Assembly: GCF_011397635.1 (NCBI RefSeq)
Contig: NC_064773.1
Span: 32,187,449-32,251,448, forward strand
DNA length: 64,000 nt
Reading direction: 5' to 3'
Source: Epinephelus fuscoguttatus
Lineage: Eukaryota > Chordata > Actinopteri > Perciformes > Serranidae
Below are positions 32,343-45,110 of this stretch, one piece after another. The notes beneath the pieces were generated by a model. That model was not told where the DNA came from and made no database searches. It saw only the letters and a list, made by a program, of their open reading frames with translations. Each line of letters opens with the position of its first letter. Within the stretch, counting starts at the first letter, position 1. The position numbers and the translations under genes are program-made.

Positions 32343-35300
32343 GTAGGAGAGCAGCTGTGGAGCAGGTCTCACTCTGTATGTCTGATAAACAAGTTGTCGC
32401 TTCAGATCGAGCTCATCTGTCTGTCTGTCTGTCTGTCTGTCTGCAGCTCTCATCGTCCGGTTCCTCACCAGGCGCTTTATCGGCGAGTACGCGTCCTCTT
32501 CAGGTAATAATCTATTCCATATTGTTTACACTGTAATCATAAATATGTACATCTGCCTCAAATAGGTGCGCCAACTTTCACTGTTAAATCCTGCCTTGTG
32601 TTGATGATTCCTTTGACTGAAGTTCACCTTTATGTATCCTACAAATGATGTAACTCCTAAATCTGTAAACCTGAAAAATAGTTTACATGTGACTCATGGA
32701 ATCTTTTCAGTGACGCATGCAGTGTGATGTTTACATTAAATGTTTTACATCACATCTCCACTAGAATTTAAATGACGTTCAGTGAGGCAGCATGTGCACA
32801 GACACACAGTGTTTTAATGTATCCCTGTCAACAGATGATGTAGCCTCTTTAAACATCACTTTTGTACTATACCACACCTTTATGTCATTTTACCTTTACA
32901 TACATTCTAACTCATTGCCAGGCTCACCAACTGATCTGCAACTAAATGTCCCATAATGGCATTTCAGTATGTATTGTTCTGTATTTTTACATTTTAATTT
33001 TATTAAAGGGGACCTATGGTATTTTTTGTACCTCTGCATTATGATTTTGTGTTCCCATTCTTGTGACCATGATCTTAAGAATGCCTTGTGGAATATCTGG
33101 CTCAAATATTTGGCTCAAATGTCCGCTTGGACTTATTGATGAACTTACTAGATTTTGGTGGTCAAAGGTCAAGGTTACCATGACCTTGCATCTGTCTCAT
33201 TTTCATGAATATGATATCTCAAGAACACCTTGAGGGAATTCCTTCAAATTAGGCACAAACGTAGACTTTGAGTCAAGGATGAACTGATTAGAATGTGATA
33301 GTTTAAGGTCAAGATCACTATGACCTTTGTTTTTCTCATTCTTGTGAATGTTATGTCTCAAGAACATGTTAAGGGAATTTCTTTAAATTTGGCACAAAAG
33401 TCCATTTGGATGCAACAATGAACTGATAAGAATGTTGTGGTCAGATGTCAAAGGTCAAGGTCAGTATGACCTTACAAAATATGTTTTTGACCATAATTCA
33501 AGAATTTGTATGCTAATGACAAAACTATGACAAAACAACTAAAATAATGAAGAGATGACATTTTATATCCAAAAGGTCAAATGTCAGTTTCACTGTGACA
33601 TTATAAGGTTCTGCATAAAACACTTATTCAGTGTCATATCTCAGTAATAGAAGAGGAGACATTTGGTCAGATACTGAATTGGTGACACTCATCTCGGGTG
33701 CCCACCTTGAAACTGTGCTGATTGTATAGGTCAACGTCACTGTGACCTCATCTGTGTCATTCTTGTGAATGTTATATCTCAAGGAAACCCTGAAGGAATT
33801 TGTTCAGATTTGGCTGAATATTTTGCCAGTTGCGTCAGTGTAAAAAAGTCTGCAAGACTGCAGAATGAGACTTCTCATTAGAGAGACTTGGACACAAACA
33901 GAGCAGAACAAGTGAAGGGTACGATAAAACAAAGGAATTCTCTCCCTAATGTTGACAATGTTAGCCTGTTAGTGGCAAAAACCTTTACTAGACAGTAGAG
34001 TGGTGACTTTGCAGCCTGTTTTGCTGTTGCCGGCTACAGCGCTCTCTCTCATTACTGGACCAGTTTCAAAGATTGTTGTTCCCACGAGGCAGAAAAACAT
34101 GAGAAAATAATGGTCCATGTTGAAAAATACAGGAGTTCCCCTTTAAGTAGGGCTGGGTGTTGTATTTCAAAACCCAGCCAAATGTGCCTGCAGCACCAAA
34201 TGTCCAAATCTGTACTTAAATATCAAATTTTCATAGTACTGTTTTCTCATACCTTCTTAAACCTTATGTTTTTGCAGAATTTATTCCTTAAAGTAAGATA
34301 TCAAAAGACAGCTGAAACTTTGGTTTTTGTATTTTTGCACAGCCATTTTTAACTATCTTTGGATGATGACAAACTTACATGTGATTGTGATATTCTGCAT
34401 CCCTCCTTGTAACCCTGCACATGTTTATCATTATGTCTGTTTATATCCCTGTCCTGTATAAAGCCTAACATTCACGACTATGTCAGTTTTCAGTTGGCTG
34501 CCTTTCAGTTTCTGTACACTGTTTGTGTAGCTCCTTTGCACTCTATCCAAGTCCTCTTATCTCATCCTCTTGTATACTCTCTTATGTTCTTTCGTATGTA
34601 CTTTGCACGGTGAAGCCAGCTGCCAAGACTTAAACTACGGGTGGTGCAGCTTCTGTCACGTGTATGTAACTTAATATTAAGAGCATGGGTTAAATCTTTG
34701 ATCCATTTAGTGTTGTTTTTGAAGCTCTCTTGAAGAGCCGTGCTGTAACGATAACACTCTGCAGCCTCCTTTGAAAGGCTGCCTGACCTGCGAGGAGAAT
34801 GACTCACATTAGTCTCTGATAGTGACTCAATAGGCTGTTGTTTCCCTGAGAATAATCTAGTTTCATCTGAGCTTGTTTTCTTCCTGCATTTTTAGGTGAG
34901 GAAAAAAGATACTGTGCAAGGTGTGAAAGGAAGAGGTGCACGCTTATGGAGAGAAATTAGTCTCAGTATTGTTTTTCTGTCTGCTTTTTTTTTTTTTTTT
35001 TTTTTTTTTGGATTATGGATATTCACATATCCATATTTTTGGTGGTGGAGATGGAAGGGAACTGTACACAGAGCACCAACACAAAAAAAAATGATGAAGA
35101 TTATGAGTCTCATCGTGATTGATTTATTTTTCTCTGTTTCCTCCACAGAGTGCATATACAGAAAGCGTCTGTCTGTGGACGGGAAGCAGATGAACCTTGA
35201 GCTCTATGACCCATGTTCTCAGGTCAGTTTCAGAAATAGCTTTTTGTCATATTTGCTCAAACTGTCACTTTATCCAGACACTTATTTTTATAGACGTTAA

Positions 35301-38062
35301 AAACTACGGCTTTAACTGAGATTTTGTATGTATTAGAAAGCCCAGTAACCACAGAGAGCATCACAAATCAACCCTGGTCACACAGTCGCCAAGCAGCAGT
35401 GTGGTCGAAGTGCTGCTCTTTTTTGCACAGTGAACACACCAATTCGTTAGATGACATAAAGAGGATATAACCTCAGCTGGATACATTATAAAGTCATTAC
35501 TTTTTATAAAGTCATGTCACATGTCACACAAAAAAGGCAGTTTATACAAAGACTGACAAATATTTAGTTGTGTCATATTACATCATATCATATATGCCTC
35601 GTGTTTAAGAGTGATGACACCGGGGATGTGACTGGCTGAGAGTATATTTATTTATCACCACACCCTCCGATCTCCGACTAGGTCACTCATAGGCAGACCA
35701 GTCCAGGTCCCAACCAAGCCAGGAACAGTGCTGGGCTTCGAAGCCAGTTTTACATAGTGGCCAAAAGTAAAATTACAACGACCAGGTCTGTCACGTGATG
35801 CCATTGGGCCCAAAAAGTTTTTCTCCCTTAGACTTACACTGAGAAAAAGACATCTTTGTGCGTCACAGTCTCCAAGAAATGACTCGTTTCACTATTAGGA
35901 TTTGATCCACACTTTATTTTGCAGTATAGAGAATTTCCAGCAGAGAGCTTTTATTTTGAAGTGCAGTTTCCTGCTGTAGAGTGAGTGACTAACAGACAGC
36001 TACTTAACATAGACAGCACACTAGCTCAACAACATGGCCAAATGCAAGACGCTGAATGTTTTAAAGTATGTGGACCTTGAACTAATAACTAAGGAGACCA
36101 GGACCCTGTGGTTGGACCATTTGGAATCCACTGGTCCACTGGAGTCCACCCCGCACAGCCCTTTTGCACTGCAGCACATGAACTAAAATAGCAGGTAGAA
36201 GTGCACACACACCTCCTGCTCTGTGCTTTTTGTTGTGCTTGTGTGATTAAATTGGGACCCAATGAGTTTAAAGCGAGGGCCCGTCAGTAAGATCCATCTT
36301 AGTTCACAGAGCCAGTCGAGCATGTGGCTGTCCTCAGCTGAACCACTGCCTCCAGCCTGAGTTTAGTCTCAGCTCCATTGCTCTGAGTTAGAGCACAAGG
36401 ACAGCAGGGCTATCCTGGGATCAGCTCACCAACACAAACACTAACCCCACTGTTAATGATCACACGTTGTGTTATGTATTCCAGCCTTTCATTCACTTTG
36501 ACTGCCTCATGAAGTTTGTGTATATTGTGTAGAATTGCACCCCCTAAGCTGCTATTATAACATGTATGTCAGTATGAGCACAGTATGGGGACTGGTTGAA
36601 TTTGCATAAATTATTTTTTCCTTTAATTAAAAAAATAACTTTTTGTTGTATGTAATGTCATTAATTGTGTGTTTGTTAGGCCTGTGAGGGCAAGTCTACT
36701 GTAAACAACCAGATCCACTGGGCTGATGGTTTCGTTGTGGTCTATGATATCAGTGACCACTCCTCCTTCCTCACTGCCAAAGCTATAATGCACCTAATCA
36801 GAGAGCTCCACCTGGGACCTGCCAAAAGGTATGGACACTGTGAAAATAATGACCATTATGTGCATGTAAACAGAGCCAGTGATAGCCACTGTGTTAAGGC
36901 GGATTCATATTTGTGCATCAGCTCTATGCAGAGCCTACACCATATTCTACGTCTTTGTGAGCATTTATACTTGTGCGGTAGTGTGTCTGTGTCACTCTGC
37001 AGTTACACCTCCAAACCAGTAGTTGGTGGTGGGGTTTCTTTCAAGTGCTAAAGTTTAGATGATTGAAAACACAACCAAAACACACATTAAACATGGATTA
37101 ATAGCAACAATTTCAAACACAAGTACACAAATCGGCTTTATTGCAATCACAGGATTCACAAACAAACACTTGACTATTGCTGGACACATTTTCCCCATAA
37201 ATACAACATGCTTATATTATTAGCACAATCCTATGGCATTTTACATTTTTACATTTTATAAATTAGCTTAGCAGCTAGCAGACATTTCCTCTACTCATAT
37301 GAAGCCAGGGGCAACGGCAACATTTAACAAAGGTAACATTACACAATTCAGCTCCATTGCAACTCACAAGGTTCACCATCAAAACAACTGTCCTATACTA
37401 AACACGTTCTCTAACAAATACAACATGCTAATGGTATTAGCACAAGCCTATGTACATTGTGTAATTTAGCTAATGACTAGCAGTGAGTTCCTCTGCTCAT
37501 ATGAAGCCAGGATAAATTACACACAAGACTTAAAATGCTATTTTTGTGAAGGCTTTACCGTCTTCACAATTTATTGTTTCTAATTTGTGAATTAAAAGTA
37601 CATTTTTGATTTGTTTCCACTGAGGGAAATGGTTTCAGCTTACAAAAATAACCAGTTGTCTGCATCGCCATGATGTGTTTACATTTCTAGGGAGGTGCAC
37701 GTCAGGCTACAGCGTCAATTTAACGCAGAAGTATGAGTTCTGCTTTAGAGTGATTGCACTGCTTTTTGACCTTCAGGAGCGCAGACCCGCTCATATTCCT
37801 GGTGGGCAACAAACAGGACCTGTGCCACATGAGAGAAGTGCGGCGTGAAGAGGGTCAGTGTCTGGCTTCCGAGTTTCACTGCCAGTTCTACGAGCTGTCA
37901 GCTGCTGAGCACCACCAGGAGGTGGCGCTCATATTCTTCAAGATGGTGCAAAGTGCCAGCTTGGGCAGCAAGGCCAAGGAGCGCAGGAGACGCCCCAGTG
38001 GCTCCAAGTCCATGGCCAAACTCATCAACAACGTCTTTGGCAAAAGGAGGAAATCAGTGTGA
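32291..38062 (+). CDS. rergl: RERG-like Ras-family small GTPase (RERGL), complete
   Basis: Coding exons 32291-32342, 32447-32503, 35149-35222, 36680-36828, 37777-38062; all GT..AG with matching phases, 618 nt, 205 residues, the same length as human RERGL. P-loop GSEGVGKS (10-17), switch II region YDPCSQ (56-61) in place of the usual DTAGQ, NKQD guanine-base motif (122-125), ELSAAE (150-155), and the diagnostic end [20 protein letters not shown]. There is no CAAX box, so no prenylation is expected; the basic C-terminus could bind membranes or nuclei (inference). The altered switch II suggests weak or absent GTP hydrolysis. Teleosts may have two rergl copies; I cannot assign a or b. The cellular role is poorly known. 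Confidence 0.95.
32447..32503 (+). CDS. rergl: rergl exon 2
   Basis: 57 nt, phase 1 on both sides: [19 protein letters not shown], the helix 1 to switch I region, nearly the same as human RERGL. The acceptor follows a CTGT repeat whose units also act as its pyrimidine tract. Confidence 0.92.
33000..33850. repeat. Repeat array with AAGGTCA...TGACCTT blocks
   Basis: Degenerate units of about 100-130 bp, each with a 'ggtcaaggtca-tgacctt' block, a 'tcaagaacacnttgagggaatt' block and an 'aaatttggcacaaaagtcca' block, in rergl intron 2. Opposite-orientation relative of 7376-7836. Each unit contains AGGTCA half-sites like nuclear-receptor elements, probably by chance of repeat composition. Confidence 0.6.
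35149..35222 (+). CDS. rergl: rergl exon 3
   Basis: 74 nt, phase 1 in, 0 out: [20 protein letters not shown] then DPCSQ. Carries the divergent switch II start. Acceptor TCCACAG, donor GTCAGT. Confidence 0.92.
35690..35900 (+). repeat. Interspersed repeat fragment in rergl intron 3
   Basis: Contains TTCGAAGCCAGTTTT, ACGTGATGCCATTGGGCCCA and TTAGACTTACACTGAGAAAA, matching the fragment at 19975-20120 block by block. Family not recognised. Confidence 0.5.
36680..36828 (+). CDS. rergl: rergl exon 4
   Basis: 149 nt, phase 0 in, 2 out. Contains [18 protein letters not shown], the strand 4 and helix 3 region of Ras-like proteins. Acceptor TTTGTTAG, donor GTATGG. Confidence 0.92.
36899..37743 (+). 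mobile_element. Non-autonomous element, copy B (internal duplication)
   Basis: Ends GGATTCATATTTGTGC and, in reverse, GCAGAACTCATACTTCTGC. The body holds two half-units about 201 bp apart, each with CTCATATGAAGCCAGG (near 37295 and 37496) and a TACAACATGCT...ATTAGCACAA...CCTATG block. Lies in rergl intron 4. Same family as 15588-16352, 49649-50214 and 52680-53090. Confidence 0.7.
37777..38062 (+). CDS. rergl: rergl exon 5 (terminal)
   Basis: Begins after a CTTCAG acceptor; encodes [22 protein letters not shown] and the conserved C-terminus, stop TGA at 38060-38062. Downstream, ATTAAA at 38172-38177 is a possible polyadenylation signal. Confidence 0.93.
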
Positions 38063-39254
38063 AGTGTCAAATACAAGGACAGCTGTCTGTCAAAGCTGGA
38101 CAAATGGCATTGGACTGAACACACCTATTGGCTTGGCTTTGTGACTTTGATTGTGATTGGTGTTGCTGTTGATTAAACTGACGTCTGTATGTACAAAGAG
38201 GTATTAGTGTATATAATATTAGTACACAGCATGTACCATCTGAGCCTACTTGCCTCTTATGTCCACTAATTTGTATATTTACTCTTAAAATCGAAATGAA
38301 ATGAAAAATGCTTTTTTTAAAAACCCTTTAAGATCATATCCCCATTATATTCTGCACCAATTCAACAATATACCATATGTACATATTCAAAAAATCTAGT
38401 TCTTTGTATTCTAAATCCAATCAGGTTTTCCTCCTGTAAAACAAAATGTGTGCTTATATAAGCCATTACCATCCAGTTCCATGCAAAAATATTATGACAT
38501 CTATCATCAATCCAGGGTTACCAACTTTGGTCAGAGGGCCGGAGTGAGATTTTACCTTGTGACATAATATCTGCTTGTGCGTGCGTGGTCATGAAAAGAC
38601 GTGGAAGAAAGAAGAAACGAGTGTACGTTTACATATTCATATCTATAGGCCTAAACCCCACATATGTGCATAGCTGCTCAATATTTGTTTTATGGCGCAA
38701 ATCAAGGTCAGTTTCATCAATCTGATGGTAGTTTTGATCATCTGCTTAAAAAATCCAGTAATGTATCCTGTTGTGAAAAAAAGAAAGATTTCAAGGGGGG
38801 TTCTCCCCCAAGAAAATGTTTAAAGTTCACACAGCGAAATCCTATTTTCATGCAGTTTCATACAGAAATAGATAAATTCAAGGACTTTCGATGACCTGTG
38901 TACATTTATGCATATTTTCAAAAACTTTCCAGGGCCTTGAAATGATTTTTTCTAATTCACAAACTTTAAAGGATTTCAAAGACCCGTGGGAACCCTGTTG
39001 ATTTATCATGTTTTATGTGGCCTTTTGAGACTCCGTCATAAAACATGCTAAATGTTTAGCATCTGTGAGCCCCAGGAGAAAAATGTAGGCCTTAGGTTTA
39101 CAAATAAGTTTAAGTAAGAAAACCCAATGTAAACTGCCATTTATTTCATCTGCTAAAGAATGTAATTTAAGGCCAGGAATGATCATGGCATGTAACTATA
39201 CATGAGCAGGTAATTACCTGGAGTTTTGTATGCACGGTATGCAATTCTGTATAA
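38063..39254. other. rergl 3' flank, no further gene
   Basis: Contains the likely rergl 3' UTR, then AT-rich sequence. A short frame at 38664-38894 has no recognisable similarity. Nothing else seen. Confidence 0.45.
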
Positions 39255-39593
39255 CGCTAGGGCCACACCGCCCGCGGAAGCGCTGCGAATAGCCTCGAAG
39301 CGCAGAGAAGAGAAGGCAGTTTCCTTTCGGCGCCCATGTTAACCGACTGTGTCGTCCACACTGGCCGCGCCGTGCCGGGAAGCTCACGATTTGCAGCGAT
39401 CAGTTCGGCGTCTGGTCTATTTTCTGCCCGAGCCGCGAGCGAATCTGACAAGCCAGGCAGTGAAAAACAAGAGCTGGGAGCAGAATCGCTTGTCGACGGT
39501 GTGGGGAAATGCGCGTCTGATGTGAACGGAGGTGCTCCGGCGCGCGCAAGAATTTCGGTGCGCTGCGCTTCCGCGGGCAGTGTGGCCCTGGCG
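39255..39593. mobile_element. GC-rich MITE with about 30-bp terminal inverted repeats
   Basis: Left end CGCTAGGGCCACACCGCCCG and right end read in reverse CGCCAGGGCCACACTGCCCG pair over about 30 bp (continuing CGGAAGCGC). The 339-bp body is very GC- and CpG-rich against AT-rich flanks and could be mistaken for a CpG island. No transposase. Confidence 0.75.
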
Positions 39594-40126
39594 TAATAAG
39601 TTCATGCCATAACTCAGCATTAACCAATTAATGTAAAATGATATGCTGTTCCCATGTTTGTCCATTAGATGGCTGTAGAAGGCAATGAGTGAACTTAAAG
39701 CACTACTCTGGCGTTATTCAATCCATCCATAGATCTGTTGTCTTAAGTCACGGATTGCTGTCTATAGAAAAAAACAACAAAATTTGTAGGAGACTAGGGG
39801 AAGGACGATGAAGTTCAGGGTAGCCCCACGAGACCTAAACTTGCTTTCTGAGAATATTATGCGGTCTGGTCAAGTCACACAATGGGCTGGACATTAAAAA
39901 AGAAAAAAGAAAAAAAAAAAAAAAAAAAGACTCGGCGACAGTGGAGTGAGATTTCTTAAACGGGCCTGAGAGCGTGACATTGATGGTGAAAGAGTGACAG
40001 TCACACCAGATGGTGAGAGTTGGCAACCCTGTCAATCACTGCAACTTTTAGCCACACTGTGCTAAGATTACATTAGCTAGCTAGCGATGGGATGCTACGT
40101 CGGTCTCTTCGCCCCCCTGCTGCAGG

Positions 40127-41116
40127 TACAGTGGCATGCAAAACTTTGGGCTCCCCTGGTCAAAACTTGTGTAACTGTGAGTAGGTAAGTAAGTAGAAGA
40201 TGAACTGATCTCCAAAAGCATGCAGTTAAAGATGACGCATTTCTTCAACATTTCAAGCAAGATCACCATTTAATTTCAATCTTTTACATTATCAGTACTT
40301 AGTAGCACCCCCTTTGGCAAGTATCACAGCTTCTAAATGCTTTTTGTATCCAGCTAAGAGTCTTTAATGTTTTGTTTGGGGGATTTTCACCCATTCTTCC
40401 TGCAAAAGGCTTCTAGTTCTGTGAGATTCTTGGGTCGTCTTGCATGCACTGCTCTTTTGAGGTCTATCCACAGATTTATGATGATGTTTAGGTCCGGGGA
40501 CTGTGAGGTCCGTGGCAAAACCTTCAGCTTGCTCATCTTGAGGTAGTCCATTGTGGATTTCAAGGTGTGTTTAGGATCATTGTCCTGTTGTAGAAGCCAT
40601 CCTCTCTTCTTTCTAGCAATCCTACAATTACAGTATGAACTGAGGAAACAGCTACCTGGAAACACTTTGCTATCTTCTTATAGTCTTCTCCTGCTTTGTG
40701 GGCATCAGTTATTTTCAGAGTGCTTGGCAGCTGTTTAGCGGAGCCCATGGCTGCTGATTGCTGGGACAAGGTTTCAGGAGTCAGAGTATTTATAAAGCTT
40801 TGAAATTTGCAGCACCTGGCCTTTCCTAAAGATGACTGTGAACAAGCCATAGCCCCAACAAGCTAATTAAGGTCAGAGACCCTGGTAAAAGTTGTCTGAG
40901 AGCTCAGATGTCTTGGTCAATCCAAACTTTTGCATGGTGCTCCTTTAATTTTTTCACTCTATTGTACAAAACAAAAATAATACACTGATCTTGCTTGAAA
41001 TGTTGAAAAGCATGTTTCATCTTCATGCCCTTTGGAGATCAGTTCATCTTCTACTTACTTACCTATTCGCAGTAAACAAAATTTTGACCAGGGGTGCCCG
41101 AACTGTTGCAACTGTA
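40127..41116 (-). mobile_element. Degraded Tc1/mariner element with TIRs
   Basis: The left end TACAGTGGCATGCAAAACTT and the reversed right end TACAGTTGCAACAGTTCGGG share CCCCTGGTCAAAA and GGTAAGTAAGTAGAAGATGA over about 85 bp. TA dinucleotides stand at both borders. About 990 bp in all, shorter than a full Tc1, so internally deleted. Confidence 0.82.
40387..40850 (-). pseudogene. Tc1-type transposase remnant
   Basis: Two overlapping reading frames together carry N-terminal (MGSAKQLPSTLKITDAHKAG, SSVHTVI) and C-terminal (LLQQDNDPKHTLKS, SQSPDLNIIINLW) transposase pieces. The central part is missing, a frameshift separates the pieces, and the last acidic catalytic residue (normally PIE) is replaced by isoleucine. 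Not functional. Confidence 0.8.
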
Positions 41117-42944
41117 CATGCTGTCTTACATTCATTAACACTCTTTAGAATTAACTTTTATTTTTAATGAAAACATTGTTGTAATGTTTGTATCTGAATA
41201 AACACAGTGTGACCTGGGCAAAACTAGAATTCCAACAGCAACTGTCTCTGCTGTCCAGTAGGAAGATTGTATAGTACATGGTCTCAGTACACACCACTTG
41301 TTACAGGTGAGTTGTCTTTGCCTCCATCTTGTGATAATAAAGCAGTACTGCAGTGACTGAGCTGCTGAGTTGTACAGAAATTTAGACTGCAGATAATGTG
41401 ATCACCCACCGTCTGTCTCTAGTAACCTAATCACCCTCTCTGCTCTGCAGTCTACATACACAAGTGATGACAATGTAAAATGTCTTTGTTGGCATTACAC
41501 CGGCCTGCTACTGGAGGACTACTGATCCAGATACAGTTTAACATCAGACATCTTTAGATTTGTGAACCCTGCTCGTTTAACCCCAAATTTTTCTATCCAA
41601 ATCATCTGTCACTGATAACCCTTTGACATAATCAATCATATGTCATATGTAAGTAGGCCAAACTGGTTTTATTTTCTTTACCCACCCAGGGACATGTCTG
41701 TCTCTTCATTTTTCTTTTGCTGATATGTTAACTGCATCTAAAATTACTTTTTTTTAAATTTCCATATATAATGAATGGTTTAATATATTTATCTATTTTC
41801 CATTTTGGTTCTTTTATCATGTTTTGGTTTTGTAGCACCTTTATAAAAACTGTGTCCTCCTGCCACAGCTCAGCACAGAAACAGTGCCCAGGAAAAAGCA
41901 AAGGGGGAATCTGATACTAAAACTAACTTTGGAAGAAAATTACTTGATTTGACAGAGACTGCTGAAGCCTCAGAGTGACTTCAGATAATCTTTGAAATAT
42001 ATCATAGCAAAGAAAGAACTGTGGAGTTTGATAGATGACAGATAGCTGCATATGAATGCAGAATCTGTGGGCAACGGTTCAAACTGAAGTGAGAACCACT
42101 TCTATGTCCCCACTGCATGCTTGGTGCATCCAAGAGCTGACACATACGCATAGACTTCTTTAAGAGTTTTATTGGGAAATTTAAATGATTTCCATCTCCA
42201 TTCATGATTTATAACCAGTGTAACAGCTTCAGGTAGCAAAAAGGGTTTAAAAATAGAATAAAATGATTTGTAAGATACATACAAAGCTTAAAAATGGACA
42301 AACAGTGCTAATAAAATATATGTAGTATTTTGCAGGTGAGAAGCAAATATTTGTTGATTAGTAAATAAAGAATATGTTTACAGGATACAATGTAGGAGAA
42401 AATACATGATGTAATGCATATAGCATATAGAACTTTACATCTGTTAACCAGGTTTTCTTGCCTGGATACAGATACTTCACAGAAATCAGTCATTGTACTG
42501 CAGAATATGGTGCAGCTCATTAAATGCACACATCCCATTAATAATAATAATAATAATTCCCCACAGTGTCTCCCATGTAAAAGCTATGAATAACTAATCT
42601 ATATATACCAAACAAACACTAAACATTCTAAAAATTCCAAGAATTATACATTTGAACAGATGATCATGTTTCTGTGAGGCAATAAGGCTGTGTGAAGGAG
42701 CTAGTTAGAGCAGACACCACAAGGAAACTCACCCTGGACTCTATTTTCCCATGTTTTTGTGTCTGAGAGAGTATTCGAGATTGCAGGTTTTTGAAACTGG
42801 CCTGGTATTGAGAGAGACCGCAGCAGCTACAGCAGTGAAACAGGCTGCAATGTAATCTCTACAGGGAATTCTGCACCATCAGCTTACGTCCACTAAAAGT
42901 GCTTGTTTTTGTCACTGACAGGTTCAGATTGTTTCCTGTCTGTC
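41117..42944. other. Intergenic, nothing recognised
   Basis: AT-rich sequence, a short (TAA)n tract at 42540-42557, and only small frames without similarity. Confidence 0.4.
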
Positions 42945-43266
42945 GCTGGGGGCTGGAGCCTATCCTAGCTGACATTGGGTGAGAGGCAGGGTACACCCTG
43001 GACAGGTCACCAGACTATCACAGGGCTGACACATAGGGACAGACAACCATTCACACTCATATTCACACCTATGTACAACTAAGAGTCACCAATTAACCTG
43101 CATGTCTTTGAGCTGCGGAAGGAAGCCTGAGCACCCGGGGTAAACCCATGCTAACACAGGGAGAACATGCAAACTCAGCACAGAAGGGCTCCCCTAACCT
43201 GGACTCGAAGCAGAAACCCTCTTGCTGTGAGGTGACAATGCTAACCACTGCACCACTGTGCTGCCA
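42945..43266 (+). repeat. Abundant teleost interspersed repeat
   Basis: GGGGGCTGGAGCCTATCCTA, CACCCTGGACAGGTCACCAG, TCACCAATTAACCTGCATGT and AGGTGACAATGCTAACCACT in order. This string of blocks is found thousands of times in percomorph genomes as the 3' part of a retroposon. The antisense frame seen here is a repeat artefact. Confidence 0.65.
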
Positions 43267-45012
43267 TACCACCATTGTTTTTCCTGCAATAAGTCACCTC
43301 TCCTTAGATTTCAGACTTCTCTTTGTGATCGTGACTTGGTCACAATAACAGATCAGCGAAAGGTATGAAGTAATGTTCAATTTCTCTGCAGAGATCCTTT
43401 CTGTAATGTTGTCAGGCACTCATAATAACAGTCTGATCCAGTCAGTGGGGAGAACAAACACTTTTAGTGGACAGTAAACTTTAATTAGCTTGTTTTGCTA
43501 CTGTTGCTGCTGCTACAGCACTCTCTCTTCATACTTGAGAATGTCAAAAACTCCATTAGTCACTTAGATACAAAAACCTGGAGAAATATCCCCAAAGTTT
43601 CCCTATAATGTGACGTGGTTGAGTCAGCAGCACTGACATGCTCATGTCATGGAAACACAATAGCATAGAAAACAGTGGGATAAACTCAGATGAAGACTGG
43701 CAGTGTTATAAAGAGGAGTGTACACTGAATGAGCAGTTATCCGACAGTGTGCTGAAACTGGACCAGTAGTGTGATTATTAATCAATTAGGGATCAGTTGA
43801 CTTAAATGTTGGACTCTGGCTGGCATGAAACATCCAAATAAAGTTGGACAAATACATTCCCAGTCATATCAATGAAACATTATAATGACCAATATTAAAT
43901 AAAAAAGAAGGCATCATGAAATATATAATCATATACGTATGAAATAAACAGTTTAATACCACTGAATGTATTGTGAAATATTATTTATTATTCTGATTTT
44001 TTTATATGTAACTTTGAAAAACGACTTTTGAAAAAAAGAAGATAAACTTAACTCCAAAAATAACATTTCATAATAATAATAATAATTTGAGTTTTAATCA
44101 TTGTTTATTCAGAATAAATGTTTGCTCCATATACTCTATAATTGGCTCTATTCATTCACAAGATGACTCATTTCACTAAGTTTAATACTATATAGTTTCA
44201 TAATTTTTATTGAATGTATTTAATACTGGCCATGTTGTAGCTTCATACATGTTTACCATTTAGATATTGCAATAATTATTTCCAAGACTGACCCTGGTCA
44301 TTGTGGTAAATACAATATGACATGAATGTAGCATGACTGCTGTAAATAAAGTTTCGGTTTGCCTCCGTCAGTGAGACGAGCTGATTTGACAGAATCAGAC
44401 GTGTGACTGTTTCTGTTATGTGACTGGATTTTTAGAGAGTGAAAGGCTTTACAGCTGTGAGGCCTAAATTGTCGCTGGCCCGTTTCTTTTACACCGACTT
44501 TTTAAAAATAGGACCTTGTCCAAGCCCCATGGTCCACCTGGAATAAACTGAATATTATGCTGTTGTATGTAGAGTTTATTATGGAGCCTGTCCAAATAGA
44601 TTGTATTTATTATCTCTCCCTTCTTTAGAGTCTGCCTGTAAATGCAGCCTGACTAAAAAGAATGGTGGAGAGGTGCAATCAGGTACTGACCGGGAAAAGG
44701 ACTCCCAGCAGTATACTCATAAACACTGCTGAATTGGTGTTAGAACATTTGAAGTGGAGACATGCAGCAGCAGCAGCAGCATACAACTCACAGTGAAACA
44801 TTCATTCATCAGAAATTTGGTCTTTAAAGCAGCACATCACGATAGTTTATATTGCACAGGAAAAGCAGAAGACTCCCATAGTAATGTGTGTTAAACATGT
44901 GTCACCTTTGGGTAAACTGAATGGAACACAAAAGTCAGTCTGAAGTGAAACTCTCAGACAGACTGTGCAGGATCCACCATCACCATCAGACTGAACTTCA
45001 TTCAGACAGTCT
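43267..45012. other. Intergenic, nothing recognised
   Basis: No coherent coding exon. A (CAG)n tract of six units sits at 44766-44783. A weak splice-bounded stretch on the minus strand near 44680-44740 was considered and not supported. Confidence 0.4.
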
Positions 45013-45034
45013 GAAGAAGAAGAAGAAGAAGAAG

Positions 45035-45065
<31 letters not shown>

Positions 45066-45110
45066 CCATCAGAGGATCACACAGCTGGAAGTGGACGTCT
45101 CTGCACTGCT

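Noticed and set aside
34896..35300. 134-codon open frame before and across rergl exon 3
   Set aside because: The N-terminal part is poly-T/A translation in intron 2; only 35149-35222 is a spliced exon, in the frame that fits its neighbours.
43093..43348. Small frames on both strands near 43150-43300
   Set aside because: They come from a high-copy retroposon repeat.
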